Notes: generated by a model not told the origin, from the sequence alone. Positions 29,404-39,513 are shown, counted from the first letter of the stretch. The stretch is 64,000 nt of DNA from Ochrobactrum vermis (GCF_002975205.1 NZ_PCOC01000001.1:682001-746000); one strand, 5' to 3'. A program made the numbers and translations.

Positions 29404-30980
29404 ACTGGTTGGCCCCCAAAGCCGTTTTGATTTCTGTTCTCCTTGTTCAATCTAGCGATCACGTCTGAACGGTCTCTGAGAGCGTCGTTCATGTGGTGTT
29501 TATATTGTCGGGCTCTAGCTGTGGGTAGGCAAATGGATGTGCAACCCTTTCACGGCCCATCTCAATGATTCATGTCCTATTCGTTGGCGGCTCACAATAC
29601 ATCTCCAATTTTCGATAAAAAAATGAATCATCGATAAGCTCAGTCGTCTGGAAACATCCGCTTACAGTTCGCCTAATTGGTCAGCATTGAGGCCAATACA
29701 ACGGCTACAGGCCCCATAAGAGGGAGTAACACGTTGGAAATAGCGTAGGTCACGGTATAGCCAATCACTGGAATGGAGTTTCCTGCCTGCGAAACAAGCG
29801 CGCTGATAGTTGGAGTACTACAATGTTGACCGGCGATAGCTCCCAGGAGGATAGGCGGTTCAATTTTCATCAGTCGTGAGCCCACAAAAAGAGACACCAT
29901 CGCTGGTACCACGGACACCAGAATGGCCAGAAATGGCAAAATAAGACCGTATCGTTTTATAAGGTCAATTGCGTCGGGTCCGGCACTCAGACCAATCGAT
30001 GCAATAAACGCGGCCAAGCCAAAGTCTTTCGCAAACTCAGCTGCAGCAAGCGGCAATCCGCCACGTCTAGGATGACGCATATTGAACCAGCCGAATAGCA
30101 AACCTGATATGAGAGCTCCACCTCCGGACCCCAGCGTCAATTCCAAGGTTCCCACTTCAACGCTGAAGTGGCCTATGAGAAGTCCAACAACTATGCCGAT
30201 ACCGAGGAACATGAAGTCGGTTTTATCACTCGGCGGAAGTAAATTGCCGAGTTCCGTTGCCGCTCGCTCTGCCGCTCGCTCCTGCCCATACAGTGACACA
30301 ACATCACCCTGCTGCAAAATCGTTCCTGAAAGTGCAGGTATGTTCTGTCCCATACGCCGCACGCTCGAGATGAAGATACCTCGTTGCAGCTCAGGATCTG
30401 CCATATGTCGGAGTTGACGGATCTGGCGACCAAAAGCTTCTTTCCTCGTGAGAACAACCTCACGTATTGTCAGATCGAATCCTGTTCCCTGGGGCACCGG
30501 CACTTCTTCGCCTAACTGATCGTAGGCAGCAATGACGGCATTTCGTCTCCCGCGTACGAACACGACGTCATCGGTTCTCAATAGGAAATCAGCCGATGTT
30601 TCCAGAAGTTCGTCATTGCGTTGCACACGCTCAATGGCAATTGCCCAATTGCGGCTCCGCTCAAACTCCCCGACTGATTGGCCGCTGATCGGTCCTGCAC
30701 GAAAAGCGCGCCCAACAAAGGCCGGTAATCCCTGAATCTGATCATTGTCATCGTCCGTTGATCCGAGTGCCCGTGCTAATTTAAGAGCATCCTGTTTCAG
30801 ATCAGACTTCAGAAGTAAGGGAGCGATCTGTGTGGTAAAGATCACGATCGAAACCAGACCGAACAGATAGGTAAGGCTATAGGCTGTGGCAACATTAGAG
30901 CTGGCTCGGGAAATTTGAACAGGGGGGATAAGTGGAATTTCTGCCTGACTTCGGCTTAGATGCCGTGAACAGGAGATACC

Positions 30981-31292
30981 ATGACGAGACGACCGCGCCG
31001 GAACCATAGCCCGGCTTTCAAGGCAAAAGTGGCGCTCGCCGCCATTCGAGGCGAGCAGACGCTGGTGGAACTGTCCCAACAGTTTGACGTGCACGCCAAC
31101 CAGATCAAGCAATGGAAAGACCAGCTCCTTGAGGGGGCGACAGGCGTTTTCGGCGATGAAGCGAAGGCGGAACCGACGGGTCCAACCGTCGATGTCAAAA
31201 CGCTGCACGCCAAGATCGGGGAGCTGACGCTGGAGAATGATTTTTTAGCCGGAGCGCTCGGCAAGGCGGGATTGCTGAGCGGAAAGAAATGA
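30981..31292 (+). CDS. IS3-family transposase OrfA
   Basis: This 103-residue protein has a helix-turn-helix (residues about 8-50, with the characteristic FKAKVALAAIRGEQTLVELSQ) and a C-terminal leucine-zipper-like helix. It binds the IS ends and pairs with OrfB. An AGGAG ribosome site precedes the ATG. The end overlaps orfB at AAAGAAATGA, a plausible -1 frameshift site for an OrfAB fusion. Confidence 0.93.
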   Translation: MTRRPRRNHSPAFKAKVALAAIRGEQTLVELSQQFDVHANQIKQWKDQLLEGATGVFGDEAKAEPTGPTVDVKTLHAKIGELTLENDFLAGALGKAGLLSGKK

Positions 31293-32119
31293 TCGACCGC
31301 GAGCACAAGCTGTCCGTCGTGCGTCAGGCGAAGCTTCTCGGCTTCAGCCGTGGCAGTGTCTATTATTCGCCGCGTCCGGTGTCTGACGGCGATCTGGCTC
31401 TGATGCGCCGGATCGACGAGTTGCATCTCGAATACCCGTTTGCCGGAAGCCGGATGTTGCAAGGGCTCTTGAGGGGAGAAGGGTTACAAACCGGTCGACT
31501 GCACGTCGCCACGCTGATGAAGAAGATGGGCATCGAGGCGATCTACCGTCGCCCGAACACGTCGAAACCGGCACCTGGGCACAAAATCTATCCCTACCTC
31601 CTGCGCAAGCTGGCGGTTACCAGACCCAATCAGGTTTGGGCGATGGACCTGACCTATGTTCCGATGGCTCGCGGATTTGTCTATCTCTGCGCCGTTGTGG
31701 ACTGGTTCAGCCGGAAGGTTCTGTCGTGGCGACTGTCGATCACGATGGAGGCAGCCTTCTGCATCGAAGCAGTCGAGGAAGCGCTGGCCCGTTATGGCAG
31801 ACCCGACATATTCAATACCGATCAGGGCTCGCAGTTCACCTCGATGGACTTCACGACGGTGCTGAAGAAGGCGGAAATCGCCATCTCGATGGATGGCAAG
31901 GGTGCGTGGCGAGACAACGTCTTCGTCGAGCGGCTCTGGCGTTCGATCAAATACGAGGAAGTCTACCTCCACGCCTATAAAACAGTGTCCGAGGCCCGCG
32001 CTGGCATCGGCCGCTATCTGACCTTTTACAATAGCCGACGCCCACATTCATCCCTTGACCGGCAGACACCGGATCAGGCCTACTTCAACGCGCTGGCACC
32101 AATGATGGTGGCGGCATAA
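31289..32119 (+). CDS. IS3-family transposase OrfB (DDE integrase)
   Basis: This 276-residue catalytic subunit has an N-terminal HTH_21-like segment and a retroviral-type integrase core with the DDE triad at Asp120 (WAMDLTYV), Asp178 (NTDQGSQF) and Glu214 (DNVFVERLW). It appears full length, so the element may still be active. Confidence 0.93.
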   Translation: MIDREHKLSVVRQAKLLGFSRGSVYYSPRPVSDGDLALMRRIDELHLEYPFAGSRMLQGLLRGEGLQTGRLHVATLMKKMGIEAIYRRPNTSKPAPGHKIYPYLLRKLAVTRPNQVWAMDLTYVPMARGFVYLCAVVDWFSRKVLSWRLSITMEAAFCIEAVEEALARYGRPDIFNTDQGSQFTSMDFTTVLKKAEIAISMDGKGAWRDNVFVERLWRSIKYEEVYLHAYKTVSEARAGIGRYLTFYNSRRPHSSLDRQTPDQAYFNALAPMMVAA

Positions 32120-32721
32120 TCGAGGCGGAAATCCACTTAGCGAAACGCCCGAAACTGTTCAGACAAACCGAGCCACCTCTATTGGCCTGTAACTCAAGTA
32201 TTGTTTCCCCACTGAGCTTCAGATGCGAGATGGCCTCAGACGCAGTGCCTATTACAGCGGATTCCGTTGCCGATCCGGCGAACAACCCCACAGCGGTTCC
32301 AATATCCAGGCGAAAAACAAGAATCGATAATGCCAAAAGCGATAGAACACAGACGATTTCGAGAATTGAAAAGATGCCATAACGCCATCCGCCACGAATA
32401 TTGGCAAAAAATTGCGGGCCGGCAGTAAATCCAAGTGCATATATAAAAAGGGCAAAAGCAGCATCTTTGAGATCAGGACTAACCCGTATCCCGAGTTGTC
32501 CAAGGGCCAGTGCTATAAAAAGTGTCCCACATACGCCCCCGAGCTACACCGGGCCGACTCTTAATTTACCGATCAGATAACCAAAGCCGACGCATCCAAA
32601 AAGCGCAATGACGGGGTTGAGGAAGGACAACATGAATAAGGTCCTGTTCAGGGTGGCGGTGGCATAGGTGATTTGGTTCAATTCGTAAGTCGTCAAGCGA
32701 TACGACCCGGCCTCATTCAAC

Positions 32722-34011
32722 CTAGCTTTGCGCAAATGGGTTGAGCGGTGGCAATGCTGCGGGTTTGCCCTTGCTACGATGATGAATTTCGATATTTGTG
32801 AGTAAAGCGTTTCGATCAAATTGCCTGGAAGGTGTTCCAAATAACGTCTGCGAAAGATTTTCCACTTCAATTCGTAGTGGGGCAGAACCTTCCAACGTCC
32901 ACTCGTTCAGGTCCCGATAACCAAGAAATCGGCTCCATTCGTGCAGGCCAGAGTAGATTTCTTCATACGTACCGGATCGGATCCGGTGCCTGAGAAGTTT
33001 TAGCCTGTACCGATAAGTTGCTTGCCGTTTTCGTCGCAACAATTTCACGGCTCGTTGGAGCTTTGGGGCGATCATGCTGATGAGCCATACTATGCCCGCA
33101 AGAACGAGGCAGAAAATGACAATCAGCGCAGCTTTTTGTCGTTGAATGAAGGGCTCGGTCGTTGGCTTCGATAACTCCGGTACTATCCCGTCAACAGGGG
33201 GGCTAGCTGTAGATACCGATATCGGAACCGCCGCAAGATCAGACGATCTGTTCGTTGCAGAAGAAACGTCGAACCAGGCATACTTGATTGCTGGAAGCAC
33301 GTACGAGCCCTCCCTAGAGGCCGTGTAAACATGAACTTCGGTTCTCCGGCTTGCGTTCTGCCGTCCTTGAGATACGTTGTCATCAATACGGGGAGTTTTC
33401 ACGTAATGCTTAAGATCTGGAACAGTGCCGACGTCTAATGGCGGGATCATCATAGCCTGCGTACTCTCGGCTGTTATTGTGATCGTTCGCACAAGCGCAT
33501 CGCCAACCCGGAGGGATTTGCTATCCCGGTCGAATGATTGTTGCAATGTTACGTTTCGTGCTGCGAACAGCACCTCCCGCTTTTCGTTGCCAGCAACATT
33601 TTCGACATTAAATGAAACAGAAGGAACTTCTACGGAACTCTTCGTGGCAGTTCCGTTCACTGATTGACCAAATGTAACCGTGAAAGCCGGCAGTGTAAAC
33701 GTACCCGGTGTTTCAGGCACCACAGCAAGAGATTTCCGAATGCCAGTGAATCTCACATTATCGACAGTTTCCATTATGTTTTCGGAACGTTCTGTGGAAA
33801 GAGAAACGACCGCATTCGCAAGCTCCAAGGCAGGAAACTGCGGGGGAGAGGTGAAGAATTCAGGAACGAATATTTCAATATCAACAAGGACCTGCTGTCC
33901 CGGAACGATACGTTTGGCAGGATGTACGTTTGCATGGGCAAAGGGTTCAGCACCGAATGCTGTTGTGGCCGTAAGAAGCATGAAAAAAATCGCGATTGCG
34001 GATTTTATCAT
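32722..34011 (-). CDS. batD: BatD-type oxygen-tolerance protein
   Basis: This 429-residue envelope protein has a Sec signal peptide (cleavage near residue 21, TTAFGAEPF), a large extracytoplasmic region of beta-rich BatD repeats, one membrane helix (about residues 303-325) and a basic cytoplasmic tail. BatD usually works with MoxR and the VWA proteins BatA/BatB. It is the last gene of a six-gene coupled operon and overlaps batB by four bases. The biochemical function of Bat systems is not settled. Confidence 0.8.
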   Translation of the reverse strand: MIKSAIAIFFMLLTATTAFGAEPFAHANVHPAKRIVPGQQVLVDIEIFVPEFFTSPPQFPALELANAVVSLSTERSENIMETVDNVRFTGIRKSLAVVPETPGTFTLPAFTVTFGQSVNGTATKSSVEVPSVSFNVENVAGNEKREVLFAARNVTLQQSFDRDSKSLRVGDALVRTITITAESTQAMMIPPLDVGTVPDLKHYVKTPRIDDNVSQGRQNASRRTEVHVYTASREGSYVLPAIKYAWFDVSSATNRSSDLAAVPISVSTASPPVDGIVPELSKPTTEPFIQRQKAALIVIFCLVLAGIVWLISMIAPKLQRAVKLLRRKRQATYRYRLKLLRHRIRSGTYEEIYSGLHEWSRFLGYRDLNEWTLEGSAPLRIEVENLSQTLFGTPSRQFDRNALLTNIEIHHRSKGKPAALPPLNPFAQS

Positions 34012-35567
34012 TGCGATGCCTTTGCTGCTTCTATGGAGAACTTTCTGGCAAGTAAGTCAGCTGGACTGACTTTTATATTATTCATCCACATCTCTGAGGT
34101 TTGTTCAGCTACTTCTACCTCGCCAGCCTTGCCCTTTTTTCCCTTGTCATCGAATTCCACACTGTCCGGCTTCTGATTTGGGTCCTGCTGCTGTTCTTCT
34201 TCCTGATCCTGCTGCCGCTTGAGTAGCTTTTGGGCAATTGCCAGGTTAGCGATTGCATCTGGCCATTGCGGACGTTCTTTGAGAGCCTCATTATAGGCGT
34301 CAACTGCACCGCTGAAATTAGCAAGATGCAGAAGTGCATTGCCTTGATTATACCAGCTCTCCGGGCTATCGATTGAAGCAAACGTTTCGAGTGCCTGTTC
34401 ATACTGAGTTGCATGGTAGAATGCGATACCACGCCACATAGGGTCTTCAAAAAGCAGGGCTGCTTCAGCGTACGCTTGGCGGTCATAGGCCATGCGTGCC
34501 TGTTGATCGTGGGTAAGCCACATGTCAGAAAAACCATCGGCAGACGCCGGAGCGGCCTGGAACAGTTGTAGTGTTATCAGAAATGCTGAAAGTTTAACGA
34601 TCCAGCCCTTTCGAAACAACATGCCCAGCAGTATCGCGCAAGGTATGGTAAACCACCAACCGACGTCGTGCCACCGATCTCCCAGGGTGGATGTTTGATG
34701 AGCGAAGTTCGTATGGACCCTCTCGGCAACCCATTTTACATCTGAATCATCCTCTGTAATGGTCGCTACATCGCTTCGCGTTTCGGCGCCAAAATTCTTA
34801 AGAGCGTCGATATCGAGTTTTGTGCTCAGATGCCCGCCGGCGGAGTCGCTGGCGAAACCTCCATCAGGTGTCCTGATAACGCCACCCTGTGGGGTGCCTA
34901 CTCCTAGAATTATCAGGGAGCTCTTGATATTTTTAGCAATGTCTGTAGCCGCCGCTTCAATACCGTCTGTGAGCAGCACTACAGTGCCGGTCGCGCCTTC
35001 TCGAGACAAAAGTTCATCCGCCAGTTTCAGGGCGGCCGATGTGTCTTTTCCCGGCTTTGGCATGATGCTTGTTGAAAGGGCATCAGTGTAGGTCTGGATC
35101 AGATCAGCATCATCCGTTAGGGGAACTACCAAGTGAGCGGTTCCTGAATATGCAATGACTGCGGTACGCGCGCCCCCACGCGTGGCAAGTATGTCGTGGA
35201 TCTTCAGCTTCACCCGCTCAATACGACTGGGTGAAATATCAATCGCGTCCATTGTTGAAGAAAGGTCGACAACCAAAACCAGCGATGCTGTGTCCGAAAC
35301 GAACGGCGGCGGTTCTCTTATCCAGGTTGGCCCGGCAGCACCGATTGTCGCCAGCGTGAGAGTTCCAGACAATAAAAAAACGGGGAGATTGCGCTTTTGC
35401 TGGGGAGGCTCGATTAGCAGGCTTTTAAGCAGATGCGGTGTGATCACCCGTTTCCAGCGATCAGTGAAGTCGTTGGAGTGCAGGGCGAGCCAGATGATAA
35501 GCGGCGGAAAGCTAAGCGCAATTAGCCACAAAGGGCGGAGGAAGTGAAAGTCAAACGTCATGCGCAT
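34008..35567 (-). CDS. VWA-TPR membrane protein (BatB/BatC-like)
   Basis: This 519-residue protein has two N-terminal helices (residues about 9-27 and 61-80), a von Willebrand A domain, a third helix near residue 305, then an extracytoplasmic TPR region (about 345-450) and an Asp/Glu/Gln-rich tail. The MIDAS motif reads DLSST instead of DxSxS, so its last side chain is threonine. The protein merges BatB and BatC roles seen as separate genes elsewhere. It overlaps batA by 17 bases and batD by 4. Confidence 0.82.
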   Translation of the reverse strand: MRMTFDFHFLRPLWLIALSFPPLIIWLALHSNDFTDRWKRVITPHLLKSLLIEPPQQKRNLPVFLLSGTLTLATIGAAGPTWIREPPPFVSDTASLVLVVDLSSTMDAIDISPSRIERVKLKIHDILATRGGARTAVIAYSGTAHLVVPLTDDADLIQTYTDALSTSIMPKPGKDTSAALKLADELLSREGATGTVVLLTDGIEAAATDIAKNIKSSLIILGVGTPQGGVIRTPDGGFASDSAGGHLSTKLDIDALKNFGAETRSDVATITEDDSDVKWVAERVHTNFAHQTSTLGDRWHDVGWWFTIPCAILLGMLFRKGWIVKLSAFLITLQLFQAAPASADGFSDMWLTHDQQARMAYDRQAYAEAALLFEDPMWRGIAFYHATQYEQALETFASIDSPESWYNQGNALLHLANFSGAVDAYNEALKERPQWPDAIANLAIAQKLLKRQQDQEEEQQQDPNQKPDSVEFDDKGKKGKAGEVEVAEQTSEMWMNNIKVSPADLLARKFSIEAAKASQ

Positions 35568-36546
35568 ACCTCCGCCGCAGGAAGCCTACAGTTCCAACCG
35601 CAAAATACCAACCGGCGAGCAGGATGACTGCGGCGCCAAGTGGCCAAACGAACAGTTCATTCCTGGGACGCCAGGTCAGCTGCTTCTGCTCCTGAGGTGT
35701 TATCCTGTCCAGTTCCTCATAGATTTTCTGAAGCTGAGCCTGATCACCGCCAAAATAGTAATTTCCGCCCGTGGTCCTCGCGATTTTCTGGAGTGTGTCT
35801 GTATCCAGTTTGTCTTCTCCCGCAGCGTCCGGATTTCCAATGCCAATTGTATGGACAACGATCTTCTTGCGTTTTGCAATTTCCGCAGCCTTTAGTGGGG
35901 GCATTTTACTCGCGGTGTCGTTTCCATCAGTCAGAAGTATCAGGACTTTGTCGGGTACGTCTGTTTTCTCGAACATACGAATGGCGAGCCCCAGGGTATC
36001 ACCCAGCGCCGTTCGTGGTCCAGCTATGCCTGGTAGCAATCCCTGAATGATTGTTTGAACAAGTTCATGATCCATCGTAAAAGGTGCCAACGGATAGGGG
36101 GCATCACCAAATGCAACTATACCAAGACGATCCGTGGGGCGTTTGGCTACAAAATCGGTCACTACAGATTTCACAGCGTTTACACGAGGTTCCAGATGCG
36201 CATCCGAATCTGCAAAATCTCGCGTATCCATTGACTGTGACAAGTCGAGAGCCAACAGAATGTCGCGCTGCGGTTCCGTTTTGGTCAGGGGTGGTTCGAC
36301 AAACTGGGGACGCGCAAGGGCAACAACAACCAGGCACCAACACAGGAAATCTACAAGGAAGTGTGGTATGGTTCTTCGCCGTACAATTGAACCTTGACTG
36401 GGTTCAATGCCTACAGCGTCGGTTACCTGCCTAAAAAATGGTAATCGGATCGAAATTGACGTTTCGTGATGAGCTGGAACCAGCCACCTTATCAGAAACG
36501 GCAATGGAAGCAGCAGCAAAGCTAGGGGAAAATTGAGCTCATACAT
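35551..36546 (-). CDS. batA: VWA-domain membrane protein (BatA-like)
   Basis: This 331-residue protein has an N-terminal helix pair, a VWA domain with an intact MIDAS (DLSQS, followed by LLTDGND), and a C-terminal membrane helix. The domain probably faces the periplasm and binds a metal-dependent protein partner, possibly BatB. It overlaps its upstream and downstream neighbours, showing strict coupling. Confidence 0.85.
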   Translation of the reverse strand: MYELNFPLALLLLPLPFLIRWLVPAHHETSISIRLPFFRQVTDAVGIEPSQGSIVRRRTIPHFLVDFLCWCLVVVALARPQFVEPPLTKTEPQRDILLALDLSQSMDTRDFADSDAHLEPRVNAVKSVVTDFVAKRPTDRLGIVAFGDAPYPLAPFTMDHELVQTIIQGLLPGIAGPRTALGDTLGLAIRMFEKTDVPDKVLILLTDGNDTASKMPPLKAAEIAKRKKIVVHTIGIGNPDAAGEDKLDTDTLQKIARTTGGNYYFGGDQAQLQKIYEELDRITPQEQKQLTWRPRNELFVWPLGAAVILLAGWYFAVGTVGFLRRRYAHDV

Positions 36547-37045
36547 TGTGTCTCTCTACCCACTTGCTTGTGTCATTTACGACTGCGTCGAAGTCGTCGA
36601 AAGCCGGATGAAACTCGTCACGGTATTCCAGATCGTTCAGAAACCGAGAGAGCAAACTGCTCATGTGTGTTCCGTCGTGAGCAGCCAGAAATTTTACCCA
36701 GTTTTCTCCCGAAAGTGCTGCGACACTGCGCCTTGACCAGGAAACCATAGCCACCCGCTTTACAAGTTCGACCAAAGAGACAGCTGTGACGTATCGCTGG
36801 TCCGGATCTTGGAACTGAATCCTTATGGCTTTAAGTTGCTTCATGGCTTCGCGCCGGTAAGCATTTCGTAGCCATCGTTTGTACCAAAGCGCCAAATAGC
36901 TGAGAATCAGAACTAACAGTATTAATGCGAAGAGGCCCCATCCCCAGGTCTGGGGGAACCAGGAGACAGGCTCAGGCATTGCCAAATCGTTAAGCGAACG
37001 CAGTGCAATCTCAGTTGTTTGATCAAGCTTCGGCTGCTGTTCCAC
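36539..37045 (-). CDS. DUF4381 single-helix membrane protein
   Basis: This 168-residue protein has a short N-terminal part, one strong membrane helix (about residues 35-54) preceded by SWFPQTWGW, and a cytoplasmic helical domain. DUF4381 proteins occur almost only inside MoxR-DUF58-VWA operons; their role is unknown. It shares one base with the DUF58 stop and overlaps batA by eight. Confidence 0.82.
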   Translation of the reverse strand: MEQQPKLDQTTEIALRSLNDLAMPEPVSWFPQTWGWGLFALILLVLILSYLALWYKRWLRNAYRREAMKQLKAIRIQFQDPDQRYVTAVSLVELVKRVAMVSWSRRSVAALSGENWVKFLAAHDGTHMSSLLSRFLNDLEYRDEFHPAFDDFDAVVNDTSKWVERHNV

Positions 37046-37992
37046 TATCGCCTCCGCTGACGCCAGGCCGACTGCCCCAGAAGATTACGTAATTGCGGAG
37101 CAGTTTCTTCCGCCGCAGAGATGGGGAGCATCGGCAAACCCAATTCGTGCTGCCAGGTAAAGAGCTCTCGGGCACGTTCGCGAGCGAAGCTGTCAATTGA
37201 TTTTCGTACGTGCTGTTGGCCAAGAGGTAGTTCGGCTTGAAGTTGCCCACTGCTAACCACGATATCGCCGACGGTGGGTAGTTCCAGCATGAAAGGGTCA
37301 TATATTAGCAGGCACACCACGTCGTTTCGCATGGCCAGTTCGATGAGGGCTTGTCTGGTTGCATCGCTGTGGCCATCAAAATCACTGACGATTAGCACCA
37401 GAAAATCATGGTGCGCGATGCTTGCGGCATGCTTGAGGGCATCGTCTAATGCGACCGGGTTTGGCTTTTGTTCGTAGTCTGCCCGGAGTCTCCCATTTGC
37501 GTCCGCGATTTTGTCTGCCAATGCAATTACAGCGTTGCGACTGCGATGGGGTTTTATCTCGCTGATTTCGACATCATTGAAGACAATGCCGCCAATGCGG
37601 TCGCCGGAACCCAGAATTCGCCAGGCCGCTAGTATCGCCGCTTCTGCGGCCGCCACAGATTTCATCGAGCGACGGCTACCGAAGAACATGTTAATTCTCT
37701 GATCAACGACCAGAAGTGCTGGCCGCTCTTTTTCTTCAGAATACACCCGTACGACGGGACGTCCTGTTCTAGCTGTCACCCTCCAGTCAATTGACCGGAC
37801 ATCGTCGCCCGGCAAATACTCGCGCAACTCCTCGAAACTGAGTCCACGACCTCGCATGAGTGAATGTAACCGACCAGCCAGTAACTGATGGCTACGTTTC
37901 TTCTGTACAAATGTCAGGTCACGGGCCTGCCTCTCGAGCGCGACGAGCTGTTGGGTGGTTATATAAGCCCCCTGGTCAGCAGCTGTCGTCAT
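37045..37992 (-). CDS. DUF58 protein partner of MoxR
   Basis: This 315-residue protein carries the DUF58 signature (LRGRGLSFEELREYLPGDDVRSIDWRVTARTGRP-like region near residues 47-80) and a VWA-like fold after it. It lacks the N-terminal membrane helices of longer DUF58 proteins, so it is probably cytoplasmic. It is thought to link the MoxR ATPase to its VWA clients. It overlaps moxR by four bases. Confidence 0.85.
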   Translation of the reverse strand: MTTAADQGAYITTQQLVALERQARDLTFVQKKRSHQLLAGRLHSLMRGRGLSFEELREYLPGDDVRSIDWRVTARTGRPVVRVYSEEKERPALLVVDQRINMFFGSRRSMKSVAAAEAAILAAWRILGSGDRIGGIVFNDVEISEIKPHRSRNAVIALADKIADANGRLRADYEQKPNPVALDDALKHAASIAHHDFLVLIVSDFDGHSDATRQALIELAMRNDVVCLLIYDPFMLELPTVGDIVVSSGQLQAELPLGQQHVRKSIDSFARERARELFTWQHELGLPMLPISAAEETAPQLRNLLGQSAWRQRRR

Positions 37993-39017
37993 GATACACC
38001 GACCAGTTCCGTAATACGGTTGATGACTTCGTCAGCCGTTGTACTGGAGGCGTGGGCATCATATGAAAGTATGACGCGGTGTCGAAATACATCGTTTACC
38101 ACGGCCTTGACATCATCCGGTGTTACGTAATCTCTACCGTGGAGCCAAGCGTAAGAGCGCGATACCCGGTCAAGACCAATTACGCCGCGAGGACTCACGC
38201 CAACTTGTAGGAGTTTTTCAAGTTCCTTATCGTAGCGGCCTGGATAGCGTGTCGCGATAACGAGAGCGACGATATATTGTTCAACAGGATTGCTGACTTT
38301 GACAGTTCCAATTTCCGCTCTGGCATTGAATACTGACTTTGGATCAAGTCTCTGAACTGATTTATGTTCTGCAGGCGGTTTTTCTTCGAGCTCTTTCTCT
38401 TCTTGACGATTTAGATGCATGATATCGACTTCCGATTGCTCGTCGGGATAGCCGACTTCTACATGCATCAAAAATCGATCGAGCTGAGCTTCAGGTAGCG
38501 GATAGGTACCTTCCTGTTCTATCGGATTTTGCGTAGCCATCACCATGAAAAGCTGAGGTAGGGGGTAGCTTTGACCGCCAACGGTAACCTGACGTTCTTC
38601 CATGGCTTCTAGAAGCGCAGACTGAACCTTCGCTGGAGCACGGTTTATCTCATCAGCCAGAATGAGATTGGCGAATATAGGACCTTGCTGAAACTTAAAT
38701 TCACCTTTGCCTGAAGCGGAAAAATAAACCTCAGAACCTGTTATGTCCGCCGGCAGCAGATCGGGTGTGAATTGAACGCGTGAGAGCTCTGCCTGCAGAT
38801 TCTTCGCCAGGCTTTTGATCGCTCTCGTCTTGGCAAGGCCGGGCAAGCCTTCAACCAGCAGGTGGCCGTTTGACAACAGGCCGAGCAACAATCGTTCCAC
38901 CATGGACTGTTGACCGACAACAGATTTCTGAATCTGCTTACCTAGATTGAGAATATCGTCACGTGCCGGCAAATTCGCGTCCTCCCTATTTCGCCTGAGC
39001 CGCGTCACAATCGGCAT
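37989..39017 (-). CDS. MoxR-family AAA+ ATPase
   Basis: This chaperone-like ATPase (342 residues from this start) has Walker A GLPGLAKT (57-64), Walker B LADEIN (120-125), sensor ATQNPIEQEG and the C-terminal AAA lid. MoxR proteins remodel or activate VWA-domain and metal-cofactor proteins. The open frame extends to 39221, but the upstream residues are not MoxR-like, and a conserved 20-base regulatory motif lies at 39082-39104 in that stretch. I therefore take ATG 39017 as the start although its ribosome site is weak. It is the first gene of the operon. Confidence 0.87.
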   Translation of the reverse strand: MPIVTRLRRNREDANLPARDDILNLGKQIQKSVVGQQSMVERLLLGLLSNGHLLVEGLPGLAKTRAIKSLAKNLQAELSRVQFTPDLLPADITGSEVYFSASGKGEFKFQQGPIFANLILADEINRAPAKVQSALLEAMEERQVTVGGQSYPLPQLFMVMATQNPIEQEGTYPLPEAQLDRFLMHVEVGYPDEQSEVDIMHLNRQEEKELEEKPPAEHKSVQRLDPKSVFNARAEIGTVKVSNPVEQYIVALVIATRYPGRYDKELEKLLQVGVSPRGVIGLDRVSRSYAWLHGRDYVTPDDVKAVVNDVFRHRVILSYDAHASSTTADEVINRITELVGVS

Positions 39018-39081
39018 CAACTTAGCTGCGGATCTGGGCCTAGCGACCTCATGGATATGCTGCGGCACCAACTGAGCGTTA

Positions 39082-39104
39082 GGAAGTACGTAACGGTAAA
39101 TTTC
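39082..39104 (-). promoter_or_regulatory. Shared regulatory motif, copy A (moxR side)
   Basis: On the minus strand this reads TTTACCGTTACGTACTTCC, 64 bases before the moxR start. It matches copies B and C at nearly every position and points toward the gene it precedes. Confidence 0.6.
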
Positions 39105-39382
39105 ACCCAAATGAGAGGTGCACTGTCCCAAATCGGTATGCTGCTCTCGAAAGATCAGGAATGGCGAGGTTGGTCCCTGCTGTACTTCACGTTCGTGACA
39201 ATCATCGATTGGAGGTAGCAACTACGGGCCGCAGAGGAACCGGCCGTGAAAACCACTTTGTCGTCTTCGTTTAGAAAATGGATTCCGCTCCGGCAAGATC
39301 CGATTGAGCGCGAGAGCTGAAACGTAGTCAGATTTTCTGCAATATGTAGAATTTTCCGAAGAAGAATGAGGGGTAACAGAGC

Positions 39383-39403
39383 CGAGTTACTGTAACGTAC
39401 TTC
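39383..39403 (+). promoter_or_regulatory. Shared regulatory motif, copy B (sulfatase side)
   Basis: It reads AGTTACTGTAACGTACTTCC, 110 bases before the first sulfatase start. A GTAAC half-site at 39372-39376 and GTTAC at 39385-39389 form an inverted pair ahead of GTAACGTACTT. It is divergent from copy A across the moxR/sulfatase intergenic region. Confidence 0.6.
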
Positions 39404-39513
39404 CTTTGCTTTCCACCGAAGGTATGCTTCAGCATCTCATGTGGGCTTATACGCCTTTTGAGATGTCGCAGAGTGAATATGCAGGCAGATTTTTGAACAT
39501 TGGGAGACAAGTA

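Larger units (their letters stand above)
30902..32175 (+). mobile_element. IS3-family insertion sequence
   Basis: The 1274-base element is bounded by TGGCTCGG and CCGAGCCA. The imperfect terminal repeats continue inward (TGAACAG, then TAAGTGGA). It carries the two overlapping transposase frames typical of IS3. I see no 3- or 4-base target duplication: the flanks read AGC and CCT. Either a flank has mutated or the ends moved by recombination. Confidence 0.85.
29673..32633 (-). pseudogene. AspT/YidE-type transporter, broken by a stop codon and an IS3 insertion
   Basis: Joined across the IS, the two parts resemble one AspT-family antiporter: N-terminal membrane domain, two central TrkA_C-like regulatory domains, and C-terminal membrane domain ending at 29673. 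The start is ATG 32633 (AGGA about 8 bases upstream). After 29 residues (LIGKLRVGPV) an in-frame TAG interrupts the frame, which continues without shift (LGGVCGTLFIALALGQLGI). The IS3-family element then splits it between LELQAN and SSNVATAYSLTYL. Two independent lesions make function very unlikely. It lies 88 bases downstream of batD in the same direction. Confidence 0.85.

Noticed and set aside
39017..39221. Extended N-terminus of MoxR
   Set aside because: The extra 68 residues are not MoxR-like, and the region contains the conserved regulatory motif.
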